This document shows, one piece after another, positions 25,820-34,277 of a stretch of 64,000 nucleotides of DNA (position 1 is its first letter; each line of letters starts with the position of its first letter). The notes under the pieces were generated by a model that had not been told where the DNA came from, did not search any database, and saw only the letters and a program-made list of their open reading frames with translations. The stretch comes from Coleofasciculus sp937127375. Lineage in GTDB: Bacteria; Cyanobacteriota; Cyanobacteriia; Cyanobacteriales; Coleofasciculaceae. The stretch lies in assembly GCA_040218875.1 (NCBI GenBank), contig JAVJQP010000146.1; one strand, given 5' to 3'. A program made the position numbers and the translations under genes.

Positions 25820-25952
25820 TAGCAATGGTACATTTGCCCTGATAGTGGTGCAAGGATATGAAAAGGTTTGACCTTTTTTCCTTGAATTGTAATGCCGTAA
25901 TAACAAGGGTTTCAGGCGTTGTTATTAGGGGTGTTTGACCGGGCATAATATG

Positions 25953-26001
25953 AACCCGTTTTAACGGGTTTTAGCTTTTAGCCGGAACTTTAGTTCCCGG
26001 C
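25953..26001. terminator. Double hairpin, probable bidirectional terminator
   Basis: AACCCGTTTTAACGGGTT (25953-25970) and GCCGGAACTTTAGTTCCCGGC (25981-26001) form two adjacent stems. They sit between the convergent recJ and the minus-strand gene at 26011. From memory this paired hairpin recurs in other cyanobacterial genomes. Confidence 0.6.
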
Positions 26002-26010
26002 TTAGTGTTT

Positions 26011-26343
26011 TCAAATTTGACGAAAACGCAGCATCTGCAAAAGTTCCTCAGTATCCATTTCCAACGCTTCAGCAATATACTCTAATTCAGTATCAGTTGG
26101 TCTTGCCCCATCTTTGATTTCCTGGAGTCGGGCATCTGAGATAGGTGGATTCTCTTTATACTCTTCAGTCCATTCCAACCCTGCCACTAAGTCACTCAGT
26201 AGCGGCTTACCCAAAGCATCAACACGACGTTGAATTCGCTCAGTTGTCGCCTTTTGCAGCGTTCGCAGTTCCTCCATCCTTAAATGATCCAGGCTATCCA
26301 GGATTTTTTGCAACGTTAGTTGTGTTTTATTGGAGTCAGTCAT
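26011..26343 (-). CDS. Small hypothetical protein, possible XRE-like fold
   Basis: A 110-residue charged helical protein beginning MTDSNKTQLTLQKILDSLDH. The last 45 residues (ISDARLQEIKDGARPTDTEL then AEALEMDTEELLQML) have the spacing of a Cro/C1-type helix-turn-helix, with the typical acidic second half; this is a suggestion, not a firm assignment. The ATG at 26343 is chosen; a GTG at 26358 would add five residues and lies too close to the purine run AAGGGG. It is not obviously linked to its neighbours. Confidence 0.6.
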   Translation of the reverse strand: MTDSNKTQLTLQKILDSLDHLRMEELRTLQKATTERIQRRVDALGKPLLSDLVAGLEWTEEYKENPPISDARLQEIKDGARPTDTELEYIAEALEMDTEELLQMLRFRQI

Positions 26344-26478
26344 GGGATTTATAATCACCCCTTAACAAATAAAGGGTACAGGAGTGCAGGTTTGTCGGCT
26401 TTACCCTTATGCCAAAATCTTACCATTTTTTAGGGGATGTGTTGACAAAGAACAAATGACAAAAGACATAGGACAACA

Positions 26479-27912
26479 TTAAAGCGTCTTCAAATACTCA
26501 ATCAACGCCAACTTATCCTCAGCCGCCAACTCGGTGCCATAAACATGACCTTGATTACTATTTGCCGTCACCCTGGTATCATATTTAAATCCCTCTTTCT
26601 CCGCCGCTACGCCTTCAGCAACAAAGCCCACTTTTTCCGGATTATACACATCATATCCTCTGTAAAACACCATTGTCCGCTTCTCCGGCATCTCCAATAA
26701 ATCCGTTAAATAGGGGACAGAACCATTATGCAAATAGGGCGCTCTTAACCACAACCCATCTAAGGCTACAGCCACATATCCATTCGTTTTGCGAAGCTGA
26801 TCAAAATCCCAATCATACCCCTCGGCAAACTCATTATACGCATCAGCCGCTTCTTGCGTCCACATATCTAAACGATAGCGGTCTGTGCCAATCTCATCAA
26901 TAGGAATAACGGTTCCGGTTCGTTCGCCACCAAATGCATGACAAGTGGCGCAGTTACTCTCAAAAATTTGACTCCCTTTTGCCGCTAAACCTTGGTCAAT
27001 TGTGTACGGATATTTCGGCGGCGGTAATTGACGAATATAATCCTCCACCCGCTTTAATCCCTGAATATTAATTGACTCCTTCGTCGCCCCATCACCAATC
27101 GCCCCAGTGTTCACAGTTTCTGTGAGTGATGTTTCTAACCCATCCCAATGTAAGGCAAATCCTTCATGTTGATTTCGATTCCAAATCGACATCATATCGG
27201 AATTGCCGATTGTGTCATCTAGAGGTAACCCCAAAACTCGAAACTTCACCGGATTAAAGGGGGCAATACGTCCAGGTCCTTGGTCGGGTCGTTCTTCCAT
27301 CCAGGCAAAGGTTTCTTTAAACTCTAATAACTCTTTCCGGGTGCGGGGAATAATAATAAACCGATAGAGTAATTTGTCAAACAAAGACAGGTCATAATTA
27401 TAGCTAATTTCATCTAAAATATAGTCGGCATTAAATCGGGTATCCGTGGCACAGTCACCGAGAAAGCGAATATACCCTTGCAGATTAAATTTATTAGAAG
27501 GTCCTCCGGGAACAATCGTTGGTTTATCTTTCGGAGTTTGGCGATAGGTGGCACTATGACACAGCGCACAGGTTATCCCTTGGCGGGGAAAGCCAATAAT
27601 TTTTTTGGAAAAGCCAACGGGTAATTCTTGTCCTTCTTCCCAGGTAATGCCGAGAGAGGTATAACCACCGGGTTTTGGGAGTTTATCGGGAAAAATTCGA
27701 GGTAATACTAACCAAATCCAATAGGGAACACCTTCGGCATTTTCGCTGCCAATTGATCCGTATTTAAAATGATCCTCGACTGATTCGTAATAGGTATCTA
27801 CTTCGCGAAAAAGATTATACCACGCCAGATATCCCACACTACCAATTAGTAATATTAGAATGATTGCGATCGCGGTAATGGTTCGTCCAATTTTTGATGG
27901 TGTACTTTCCAT
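26479..27912 (-). CDS. Membrane-anchored di-haem cytochrome c (paralogue A)
   Basis: A 477-residue protein with an N-terminal membrane helix (about 11-32) and two haem-c sites, C115-x2-C118-H119 and C321-x2-C324-H325. It shares its whole layout with the protein at 28659-30116 (both contain KYGSIGSE, VPYWIWKVLP-type segments, a GPGR motif, LHWDG and LRAPYLHNGSVP). The LHNGS segment and overall plan place it in the MauG/cytochrome c peroxidase/RoxA-like superfamily; which reaction it catalyses is unknown. The chain is expected outside the cytoplasmic membrane. GGAG stands 8 bases before the ATG. It is the last gene of a minus-strand cluster with a flavin oxidoreductase. Confidence 0.85.
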   Translation of the reverse strand: MESTPSKIGRTITAIAIILILLIGSVGYLAWYNLFREVDTYYESVEDHFKYGSIGSENAEGVPYWIWLVLPRIFPDKLPKPGGYTSLGITWEEGQELPVGFSKKIIGFPRQGITCALCHSATYRQTPKDKPTIVPGGPSNKFNLQGYIRFLGDCATDTRFNADYILDEISYNYDLSLFDKLLYRFIIIPRTRKELLEFKETFAWMEERPDQGPGRIAPFNPVKFRVLGLPLDDTIGNSDMMSIWNRNQHEGFALHWDGLETSLTETVNTGAIGDGATKESINIQGLKRVEDYIRQLPPPKYPYTIDQGLAAKGSQIFESNCATCHAFGGERTGTVIPIDEIGTDRYRLDMWTQEAADAYNEFAEGYDWDFDQLRKTNGYVAVALDGLWLRAPYLHNGSVPYLTDLLEMPEKRTMVFYRGYDVYNPEKVGFVAEGVAAEKEGFKYDTRVTANSNQGHVYGTELAAEDKLALIEYLKTL

Positions 27913-28101
27913 AAAATTGCTCCTTTATTTCTTGACTTGAATTAATTCGTAGTCTGTTTCATCAAAAACCTGTAGGGGGAAGCATCCCAGTTAGGCAAAT
28001 TGAGAGAGTAGAAGGCGACCCTATCTAGAGTAAAAGGAAGAAGATGCTAAGGCAGATAGGAGACAATTTATTATTGATACAGGTTGGTTTCAGCCTTAAA
28101 T

Positions 28102-28131
28102 GTCCTAACTTTTATGGCGATAGCTATAATT
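28102..28131. repeat. GTCCTAAC...AGCTATAATT motif, copy 1
   Basis: A 30-base sequence matching about 25 positions of 39111-39140. It lies in the 294-base gap between the cytochrome and the small membrane protein, which otherwise shows nothing. Confidence 0.55.
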
Positions 28132-28206
28132 GAGTGAACTCCAATTATTAAGCAATGCCAGCGGGTCGCCCCTACCTATTCAAATTCTTCCGCAAAAATG
28201 ACCGAT

Positions 28207-28632
28207 TTAGGAAAACTCTTGGGCGGTTTCTGACATCGCAGGTTGTTGAGTCTTCATCGCCAAGAATAACAGAGTTCCTTGGACAATTATGAAGAATACA
28301 TCGACTAAAGCAATTGTGAGAAATCCTAAATCTTGCCCAAAGAACAAAACAGCACTCAGAAAAAAGGTAGCGCCTGCGCCGCGTGTGACGACCACTGACA
28401 TCCAAGCGGTTGCTTTGTAGCGATAAGGATCAATTGCTCCCGGAATATACAAAATACTTAGTTCCAGTAGTAAGAGTCCAGCCGCCCGTACCCAGATAAT
28501 TGGCACGGGTATTTGCATCTTTAATAGCGAAAGCAGAACGTCTGGGAAAAAGCAGAGGGGAATCACAAAAAACATATTCACCACAATACCTAACCAGACC
28601 ATGCGACTAAACCATTTTGCATAAGCATTCAT
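28207..28632 (-). CDS. Small four-helix membrane protein
   Basis: A 141-residue hydrophobic protein with about four membrane helices (residues 11-33, 45-63, 76-98 and 103-125). I recognise no family. CAGGAG lies about 9 bases upstream of the ATG. It sits between the two di-haem cytochrome genes, 26 bases after the upstream one, so it is probably co-transcribed and may be a membrane partner for electron transfer; this is inference from position only. Confidence 0.75.
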   Translation of the reverse strand: MNAYAKWFSRMVWLGIVVNMFFVIPLCFFPDVLLSLLKMQIPVPIIWVRAAGLLLLELSILYIPGAIDPYRYKATAWMSVVVTRGAGATFFLSAVLFFGQDLGFLTIALVDVFFIIVQGTLLFLAMKTQQPAMSETAQEFS

Positions 28633-28658
28633 GATTTTTGCTCCTGATTCTAAAAAAC

Positions 28659-30116
28659 TTAAAGCGTTTTCAGATACTCAACCAATGCGGCTTTATCCTC
28701 CGACGAAAGTTCGATGCCATACAGATGACCCCTGTTACTATTGCCCGGTACAGTCGTGTCAAATTTAAAATACTGCTTCCCCTTCTCTTGGGCAATGGTT
28801 GAGACAAAACCGACATTTTCTTGATCAAACACATCATAACCGCGATAGAATACTTGAGGACGGGTGTCTGGAGCCTCTAACAAGTCTCGTAGCGTCGGTA
28901 CAGACCCATTGTGCAAATAAGGCGATCGCAACCAGATTCCATCTAATGGCATATTGGCATAACCATCGGTCTTACGGAAATTCTTGAACCGTTCCGGCGT
29001 CCCTACAAACAGGGTATTTTGATTAGACAGTAACGTGTAGGTATAAGAATCCAACCGATGCGGGTCAGTACTAATTTCCCCAATCGGCGTCACTTTACCC
29101 ACCTTCGCCCCGCCAAAGGCGTGACAACTGGCACAATTATTTTGATAAATGGGCTGACCCTTAGCTGCTAATTCCTGATTAATCGGGTACGGATAAGCCG
29201 GAGAAGGAAGTTCCCACAACCAATCCTCAATCCGTTTAATCCGTTCCAAATCCGCTGTAACTGGTGTCACCCCTGCACCCAACGCCGCACTTAAATTACG
29301 TTCATGAACCGATTTATTATCCCCATCCCAATGCAGTTGTAATCCTTCACGGGGTTTTTGATTCCAGATAGAGGGTAAATCCGCCGTGCCAATTTTTTCA
29401 TCCTCTTCTAACTCGTCCATCGGGAAGCTAAATTGAATTGATTTATAAGGATTAAATGTATCCACTCGTCCTGGTCCCCAATCCGGTTGTTCATTTAAAA
29501 AAGCCAGTTGACTTGCTTGAGTAATCAACGCATCTCTCGTTTGGGGAATAACCAGATAACGATAAATCAGCTTCTGAATCGGATTAAATTTTCCCCCTTG
29601 GGCATCAATTTCGGCTAAGATTCGGTTAGGAGTGAATCGTTCATCCAAAGCCGTTTTGCCCAGAAACTGAATATACCCTTGTAGATTTACCGTATTTGAG
29701 GGCATCGTGGGGATAATTTGAGGTTCACTTTCAGGCGTATCCCGCAGTGAACCCACATGGCAAATCGCACAATTTAAGCCAACACGGTCAATCAAGACGC
29801 GACGCTGAGAAAATCCAATGGGACGGTCTTTTCCGGGTTCGTAAAGAAAGCCCAACGATTGATAGCCTTCACTGGGTAATTGGTCAGGAAATACGGCGGG
29901 TAAAACTTTCCAAATCCAGTAAGGTACTCCATTTTCTGGTTCACTGCCAATTGAACCATATTTAAAGTGATTATTAATATCATCATAATCGACAGGATTA
30001 TTTAAGACTAGGGGAGAAACCAAACCAATAATGGCGACGAGGATAACCCCCGCAATCACAATCAATAGTTTCTTAAACGCCTTCCCTGTTGACTTTAATG
30101 GCGTTGAGTTGTCCAT
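28659..30116 (-). CDS. Membrane-anchored di-haem cytochrome c (paralogue B)
   Basis: A 485-residue protein with a membrane helix (about 15-38) and haem sites C116-x2-C119-H120 and C328-x2-C331-H332. The stretch WNQKPREGLQLHWDGDNKSV (251-270), then HERNLSAALGAG, together with LRSPYLHNGSVP, is typical of the MauG/RoxA-like di-haem branch, where one haem is often catalytic and the other relays electrons. Paralogue A has lost part of this segment (LHWDGLETSLTETVNTG), suggesting divergent roles. It lies 79 bases downstream of the flavin oxidoreductase, with a palindromic repeat in the gap. Function is unknown; peroxidase or dioxygenase chemistry on lipid substrates is a reasonable guess given the adjacent alpha-dioxygenase. 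Confidence 0.85.
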   Translation of the reverse strand: MDNSTPLKSTGKAFKKLLIVIAGVILVAIIGLVSPLVLNNPVDYDDINNHFKYGSIGSEPENGVPYWIWKVLPAVFPDQLPSEGYQSLGFLYEPGKDRPIGFSQRRVLIDRVGLNCAICHVGSLRDTPESEPQIIPTMPSNTVNLQGYIQFLGKTALDERFTPNRILAEIDAQGGKFNPIQKLIYRYLVIPQTRDALITQASQLAFLNEQPDWGPGRVDTFNPYKSIQFSFPMDELEEDEKIGTADLPSIWNQKPREGLQLHWDGDNKSVHERNLSAALGAGVTPVTADLERIKRIEDWLWELPSPAYPYPINQELAAKGQPIYQNNCASCHAFGGAKVGKVTPIGEISTDPHRLDSYTYTLLSNQNTLFVGTPERFKNFRKTDGYANMPLDGIWLRSPYLHNGSVPTLRDLLEAPDTRPQVFYRGYDVFDQENVGFVSTIAQEKGKQYFKFDTTVPGNSNRGHLYGIELSSEDKAALVEYLKTL

Positions 30117-30157
30117 AATTTTTCATTGGTGATTTGTGATTAGTGATTTGGCAAGCT

Positions 30158-30185
30158 GTAGAGACGTAGCATGCTACGTCTCTAC
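30158..30185. repeat. GTAGAGACGT palindrome, perfect 28-base copy
   Basis: GTAGAGACGTAGC/ATGCTACGTCTCTAC is a perfect palindrome in the gap between the flavin oxidoreductase and cytochrome B. On the minus strand it is not followed by a T-run, so readthrough within the cluster is possible. Confidence 0.85.
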
Positions 30186-30195
30186 TCGCCGTTTC

Positions 30196-31620
30196 CTAAA
30201 AAGGTGCAGGGTCAAACACAGTCATAATTTCTGCAATCATTTCATCGGAATTATTATAGCGACTTAACTCATAACAACCCAGGGGATTTTCTAAGGCATT
30301 AAGTAAACATTTGTTGCAGTAAGTACAAGGGCGTTCAGGCAAGTCTTTTCCTGCCTTAAACTGATGCACTAGGTCATTATTCGCCACCAAAGGGCGGGCA
30401 ATACTAACCGCATCACAGAAGTTCTCCTGAATAGCCTGACGAATATAGGACGCCTGTTGAAAGCCTCCAGTACATATCACTGGAATATTCACCTGCTTTT
30501 TAATCTCAGCCGCGTGACGAATACTAACCCCCTGATACTTTTGTAGAAGTTCCTGCATCTGTTCAGAACTCACAAACCTCTGGAACGACTCGTTCAAAGC
30601 TTGCGCCTTTACCTCTAATCCCTGAATCGGTTGGTCTTGGGTCTGTTTCTGAACCCGATTCCATAAGAATAAGAAAATCGGATGCAACAGGGGAAACCGA
30701 AATAATAAATAGTTGCGAAAGGTATGAATCCCACTGGATAACATCAAATCATACCAGCGCATCGCCTCGATGCGGGGAAATTCACCAGGAGGGTTCAAGG
30801 GATGAGGAAATATACTCCCCGTAGAAACATGAATTGCATCCACTCCAGCCGCTTCCATCCACTGACAGACTTGAATCGAATCCTCTAGCGTATTCCCTGG
30901 TTTTTCCCAGGGAATCACAGCATTATTATACTCCACCGCACTAATCTTGGCTTGAAGGTGAAAGTCATCACCCACTTCCTGACGAATGGCTTTAATAATC
31001 TCTAACAAAAAGCGAGCGCGATTTTCTAATGATCCCCCATATTCATCATGGCGGTCATTAATCCCAGAACTGAGAAATTGGGTAATTAAATAACCATTAG
31101 CACTATGTAGTTCTACCCCATCCAATCCCGCCTCTCGCGCCCGTCTCGCCCCCGCCGCAAACGCCTGAACTGTTTCTTGAATCTCAGCCTTGGTCATGGC
31201 TTGGCATTCAAAACCATGAAACGATTCTGTGATACTGGTTGAACTGAGGGCTTTTAAATTAAGGTTTTCTACGCCACTCACATCCTGCTGACGCCCAGAA
31301 TGGCTCAGTTGCATGATAAATTTACAGTCGTACTCATGCACCACCTCACCAAGTTTACGCCAGAATGGAATACGGTCATCTCTGTCAATCGTGGCATAAT
31401 TTGGCAGGATTCGTCCGCGAATTTGTACTGGCGTAAACGATGAAATAATCGCGCCGACGCCTCCCTGGGCAAACTTTTGTTCCCAATTGATTCGGGCTTG
31501 GTTTCCGGAACCGTCATAATTATCGAATCTGCCGGAAATATTCGACCGAAAGATGCGATTACTGACGGTGAGGTTTCGGAATGTTAGCGGTTGAAAAATG
31601 ATATCGTTGTCATTGGTCAT
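30196..31620 (-). CDS. Old Yellow Enzyme-type NADH:flavin oxidoreductase
   Basis: A 474-residue FMN enzyme of the OYE family, which reduces activated C=C bonds with NAD(P)H. Visible motifs are FQPLTFRNLTVSNRIFRSN near the start, FIMQLSHSGRQ, the substrate-site GLDGVELHSANGYLITQFL and NDRHDEYGGSLENRARF. The TIM-barrel part ends with VICTGGFQQASYIRQAI. The C-terminal PCTYCNKC...LGCYE has four cysteines placed like the 4Fe-4S ligands of the larger OYE members, although the usual later FAD/NAD domain is absent. The start ATG lies in an ATGACCA-type heptamer. The gene leads the minus-strand cluster and diverges from the alpha-dioxygenase; an enal or enone oxylipin would be a logical substrate. Confidence 0.85.
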   Translation of the reverse strand: MTNDNDIIFQPLTFRNLTVSNRIFRSNISGRFDNYDGSGNQARINWEQKFAQGGVGAIISSFTPVQIRGRILPNYATIDRDDRIPFWRKLGEVVHEYDCKFIMQLSHSGRQQDVSGVENLNLKALSSTSITESFHGFECQAMTKAEIQETVQAFAAGARRAREAGLDGVELHSANGYLITQFLSSGINDRHDEYGGSLENRARFLLEIIKAIRQEVGDDFHLQAKISAVEYNNAVIPWEKPGNTLEDSIQVCQWMEAAGVDAIHVSTGSIFPHPLNPPGEFPRIEAMRWYDLMLSSGIHTFRNYLLFRFPLLHPIFLFLWNRVQKQTQDQPIQGLEVKAQALNESFQRFVSSEQMQELLQKYQGVSIRHAAEIKKQVNIPVICTGGFQQASYIRQAIQENFCDAVSIARPLVANNDLVHQFKAGKDLPERPCTYCNKCLLNALENPLGCYELSRYNNSDEMIAEIMTVFDPAPF

Positions 31621-32077
31621 GTCATTCGTTATTGCCAGCAGCGGATGTTTATAGAAGATGCAGTGGATACACAGGGTTTAAGGTATGTTGGCATTTCCGG
31701 ACTTGATTCGTAGGTATGCCTTTTTGTCAGGTGGCGACAAAAATCCAGAATATTCTAATTTTTTGATTATGGCAAATCCTGAAAAAAATGGGGAGGTATT
31801 TTAAGTTTTGTTAAAAGTATTCAGGTTTTGTGGCGAATGGGCTGAGGGGTGTTAGCACCATAAGATCAGGAGGTAGGGACAATAAAAGTTAACGGCTGAG
31901 AACTCGCAGCCCTTGAATTGGTATAAATTGGGGAGAGTTGAGATTAATTCAGGAAATTTACTCAAAGGGCTTGTCGGAAACAAGATAGAGATTTACTATA
32001 AAGACTATTGGTTTTCGTCCCGATTACGCTCCGACAGAATTGTTAAATATTGTATCCAAATAAAAGGAATTAACATC
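31621..32077. other. Divergent intergenic region upstream of OYE and alpha-dioxygenase genes
   Basis: No gene and no strong repeat. An open frame runs into the dioxygenase from a TTG at 31913, but its residues have no counterpart in plant alpha-dioxygenases, so I treat it as leader. Both promoters should lie here; no clear -35/-10 pair stands out. Confidence 0.55.
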
Positions 32078-33868
32078 ATGGCTAAATCATCCCAATCAGG
32101 TCGAGGTCAGCAAAAACCTTGGCATCAATTCCCCGTTCCCTTGGCATTAGTCAAGTTATTCCAGTTCCGGAACCGGCTGCGGGAAGAAAATCTACATGAT
32201 ACCGCAAAATTACCGACCCAAGGTGAGGGGACACAACCTACACCCAGTCCAGAGGGTGACCATCTCAAGATTCGCACAGCCGACGGGAGTTTTAATGACC
32301 TGGAACAGCCAGAAATGGGTCGGGCGGGTTCCCGTTTTGGACGCAATGTTCCCCTCCAATACACTCACCCTGACCAAAAGAATTTACTCGAACCCAATCC
32401 GCGCACAATTAGCCGCAAATTACTGACGCGGGATGAATTTGTACCCGCTAGCACATTAAACCTACATGCCGCCTCTTGGATTCAATTTCAAACCCATGAC
32501 TGGTTCGCCCATGGGGGTACATTCGACCAGAAAGTTGAGATTCCTCTAGAAGCCGATGATCCCTGGCCCCAAGACTATCGACCTTTAGAAGTAGGAACAA
32601 CGTTACCCGACTCAACCCGCCCCGACGAAGATACCAAAAATCCGCCTACCTTTCTGAACCGAGTTACTCATTGGTGGGATGCGTCGCAAATTTATGGCAG
32701 TGATCAAGAAACCATTGATAAGCTGCGGACTCATAGTGATGGGAAGCTAATTATTGGCGAGGATGACTTATTACCCATTAACCCTGAAAATGGCGTTGAT
32801 CTCGTTGGTTTTGATGAAAACTGGTGGGTGGGTTTGAGTATGTTACATACTCTATTTGTCAAAGAACATAACACCGTATGTGATCATCTCAAAAATGAAT
32901 ATCCCGACTGGACAGACGATGATCTGTTCAACCACGCCCGACTGATTAACGCCGCCTTACTCGCTAAAATCCACACCGTTGAATGGACGCCTGCAATCCT
33001 AGGACATCCAGCTTTAGAAATTGCTATGAACGCTAACTGGTGGGGATTATTAGGTTCACATGTCAAACGCTTATTTGGGCGCATTGGAGAGGGGGAACTC
33101 CTGAGTGGGATTGTCGGCTCAACGACAGATCATCATACTGCCCCCTACTATCTCACCGAAGAATTTGTCTCCGTCTATCGGATGCATCCCTTAATGCCAG
33201 ATGAGTTTGAATTTTACTCTCTCGACAATGGGGAATTGCGATTTACCGAAAATCTATTTGAAGTATCAGGAAATCGCAGTCGTAATTTAGTCGATAAAGT
33301 AGGGATGCCCGATTTATTCTACTCCTTTGGCATTACTCATCCTGGGGCGATTACCTTACATAACTACCCGCGTTTACTACAGCAATTAGTCCGGGATAAC
33401 GGCGAAGTTTTCGATTTAGCTGCTGTGGATATATTACGCGATCGCGAACGCGGCGTTCCCCGTTATAATCAATTCCGTGAACTCATTGGTCGTGAACGAG
33501 TCAAAACCTTTGAGGACATCACCGAGAACCCGCAATGGGCAAAGGAACTCCGGGAGGTTTACAACAACAACATCGACAGCGTTGATTTAATGGTGGGTAT
33601 GTTTGCCGAAAACCCACCCGCCGGATTTGGCTTCAGTGACACAGCCTTCCGTATCTTTATCCTAATGGCATCCCGACGACTCAAGAGCGATCGATTCTTC
33701 ACCAAAGACTACACCGCCGAAGTCTATACTCAATGGGGTTTAGATTGGATTGACAACAACAGTATGTTAACTGTCTTGCGCCGCCATTATCCCACCGTCA
33801 GCCCCGCTTTATTTGGTGTACAAAATGCCTTTGCTCCTTGGCGTAAAGTCGGTGTTTCGGGGTATTAA
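32078..33868 (+). CDS. Fatty acid alpha-dioxygenase (haem peroxidase superfamily)
   Basis: Alpha-dioxygenases insert O2 at the alpha carbon of fatty acids, giving 2-hydroperoxides that decay to aldehydes one carbon shorter. The 596-residue protein closely follows the plant enzyme: distal His140 in QTHDWF, WWDASQIYGSD with a following DGKL, HTLFVKEHNTVCD, ARLINAALLAKIHTVEW, and the pair Tyr367/His370 in FVSVYRMHPLMPD. These correspond to the plant catalytic tyrosine and proximal haem ligand. Further matches are RDRERGVPRYNQFR and RRLKSDRFFT. The start is ATG 32078 with AAAAGGA about 9 bases upstream. No signal peptide. Characterised cyanobacterial alpha-dioxygenases exist; what is notable is the surrounding redox cluster. 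Confidence 0.9.
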   Translation: MAKSSQSGRGQQKPWHQFPVPLALVKLFQFRNRLREENLHDTAKLPTQGEGTQPTPSPEGDHLKIRTADGSFNDLEQPEMGRAGSRFGRNVPLQYTHPDQKNLLEPNPRTISRKLLTRDEFVPASTLNLHAASWIQFQTHDWFAHGGTFDQKVEIPLEADDPWPQDYRPLEVGTTLPDSTRPDEDTKNPPTFLNRVTHWWDASQIYGSDQETIDKLRTHSDGKLIIGEDDLLPINPENGVDLVGFDENWWVGLSMLHTLFVKEHNTVCDHLKNEYPDWTDDDLFNHARLINAALLAKIHTVEWTPAILGHPALEIAMNANWWGLLGSHVKRLFGRIGEGELLSGIVGSTTDHHTAPYYLTEEFVSVYRMHPLMPDEFEFYSLDNGELRFTENLFEVSGNRSRNLVDKVGMPDLFYSFGITHPGAITLHNYPRLLQQLVRDNGEVFDLAAVDILRDRERGVPRYNQFRELIGRERVKTFEDITENPQWAKELREVYNNNIDSVDLMVGMFAENPPAGFGFSDTAFRIFILMASRRLKSDRFFTKDYTAEVYTQWGLDWIDNNSMLTVLRRHYPTVSPALFGVQNAFAPWRKVGVSGY

Positions 33869-34277
33869 TTGTTGAGATTGGGCAATAGGGAATAGGGAAT
33901 AGGCAATGGGCAATAGGTAATCGTAACTAGCGAAGCGTTGCGGCGGAGGTGTGGAGGGGTCGCAACGCCCCTTATAGATCCCCCTCCCGTCCCCCTTAAA
34001 AAGGGGGAAGCTAGCGGATGCTTCGCTTTTGTTCCATGGGGGAGACCAGATGTTGCTTCGCTTTTTGTTCCATGGGGAGTATGGGTGGCTAGGACATCGG
34101 TCAAGAAACCGGGTTTCTTTGGGTGAAAGGTTGATATTGGTCATCCTCACGAGAAACCCGGTTTCTAGGAATACCAGAAAAAACTAATGGATTTAACCCA
34201 TAAATTTGAGAGATGAAGGATGAAGTGTTAAGCAAAAATAACAATAAATCGACATACTTTTTTACCCAGTCACCTCC
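33869..34277. other. Intergenic region rich in small palindromes
   Basis: No gene. It contains CCCCCTTAAAAAGGGGG (33991-34007), a hairpin common in cyanobacteria, two direct repeats of TTCCATGGGG (about 34032 and 34068), and the AGAAACC/GGTTTCT palindrome pair at 34104-34166. The next ATG (34278) has only a weak purine site. Confidence 0.65.
34104..34166. repeat. Pair of AGAAACC/GGTTTCT palindromes
   Basis: AGAAACCGGGTTTCT at 34104-34118 and AGAAACCCGGTTTCT at 34152-34166. Each is a self-palindrome, and the two can also pair with each other. A partial relative (AAACCCGGATTTCT) lies near 63859. Confidence 0.8.

Noticed and set aside
25621..25946. Overlapping minus-strand frames of 70-82 residues rich in Leu-Pro and Ala-Pro-Ser
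   Set aside because: They are translations of the AGCAGAGGG nonamer repeat, which stays open in every frame; no start site or protein character.
31913..32077. N-terminal extension of the alpha-dioxygenase from a TTG
   Set aside because: The 55 extra residues do not resemble the family, and the ATG at 32078 has a good ribosome binding site.
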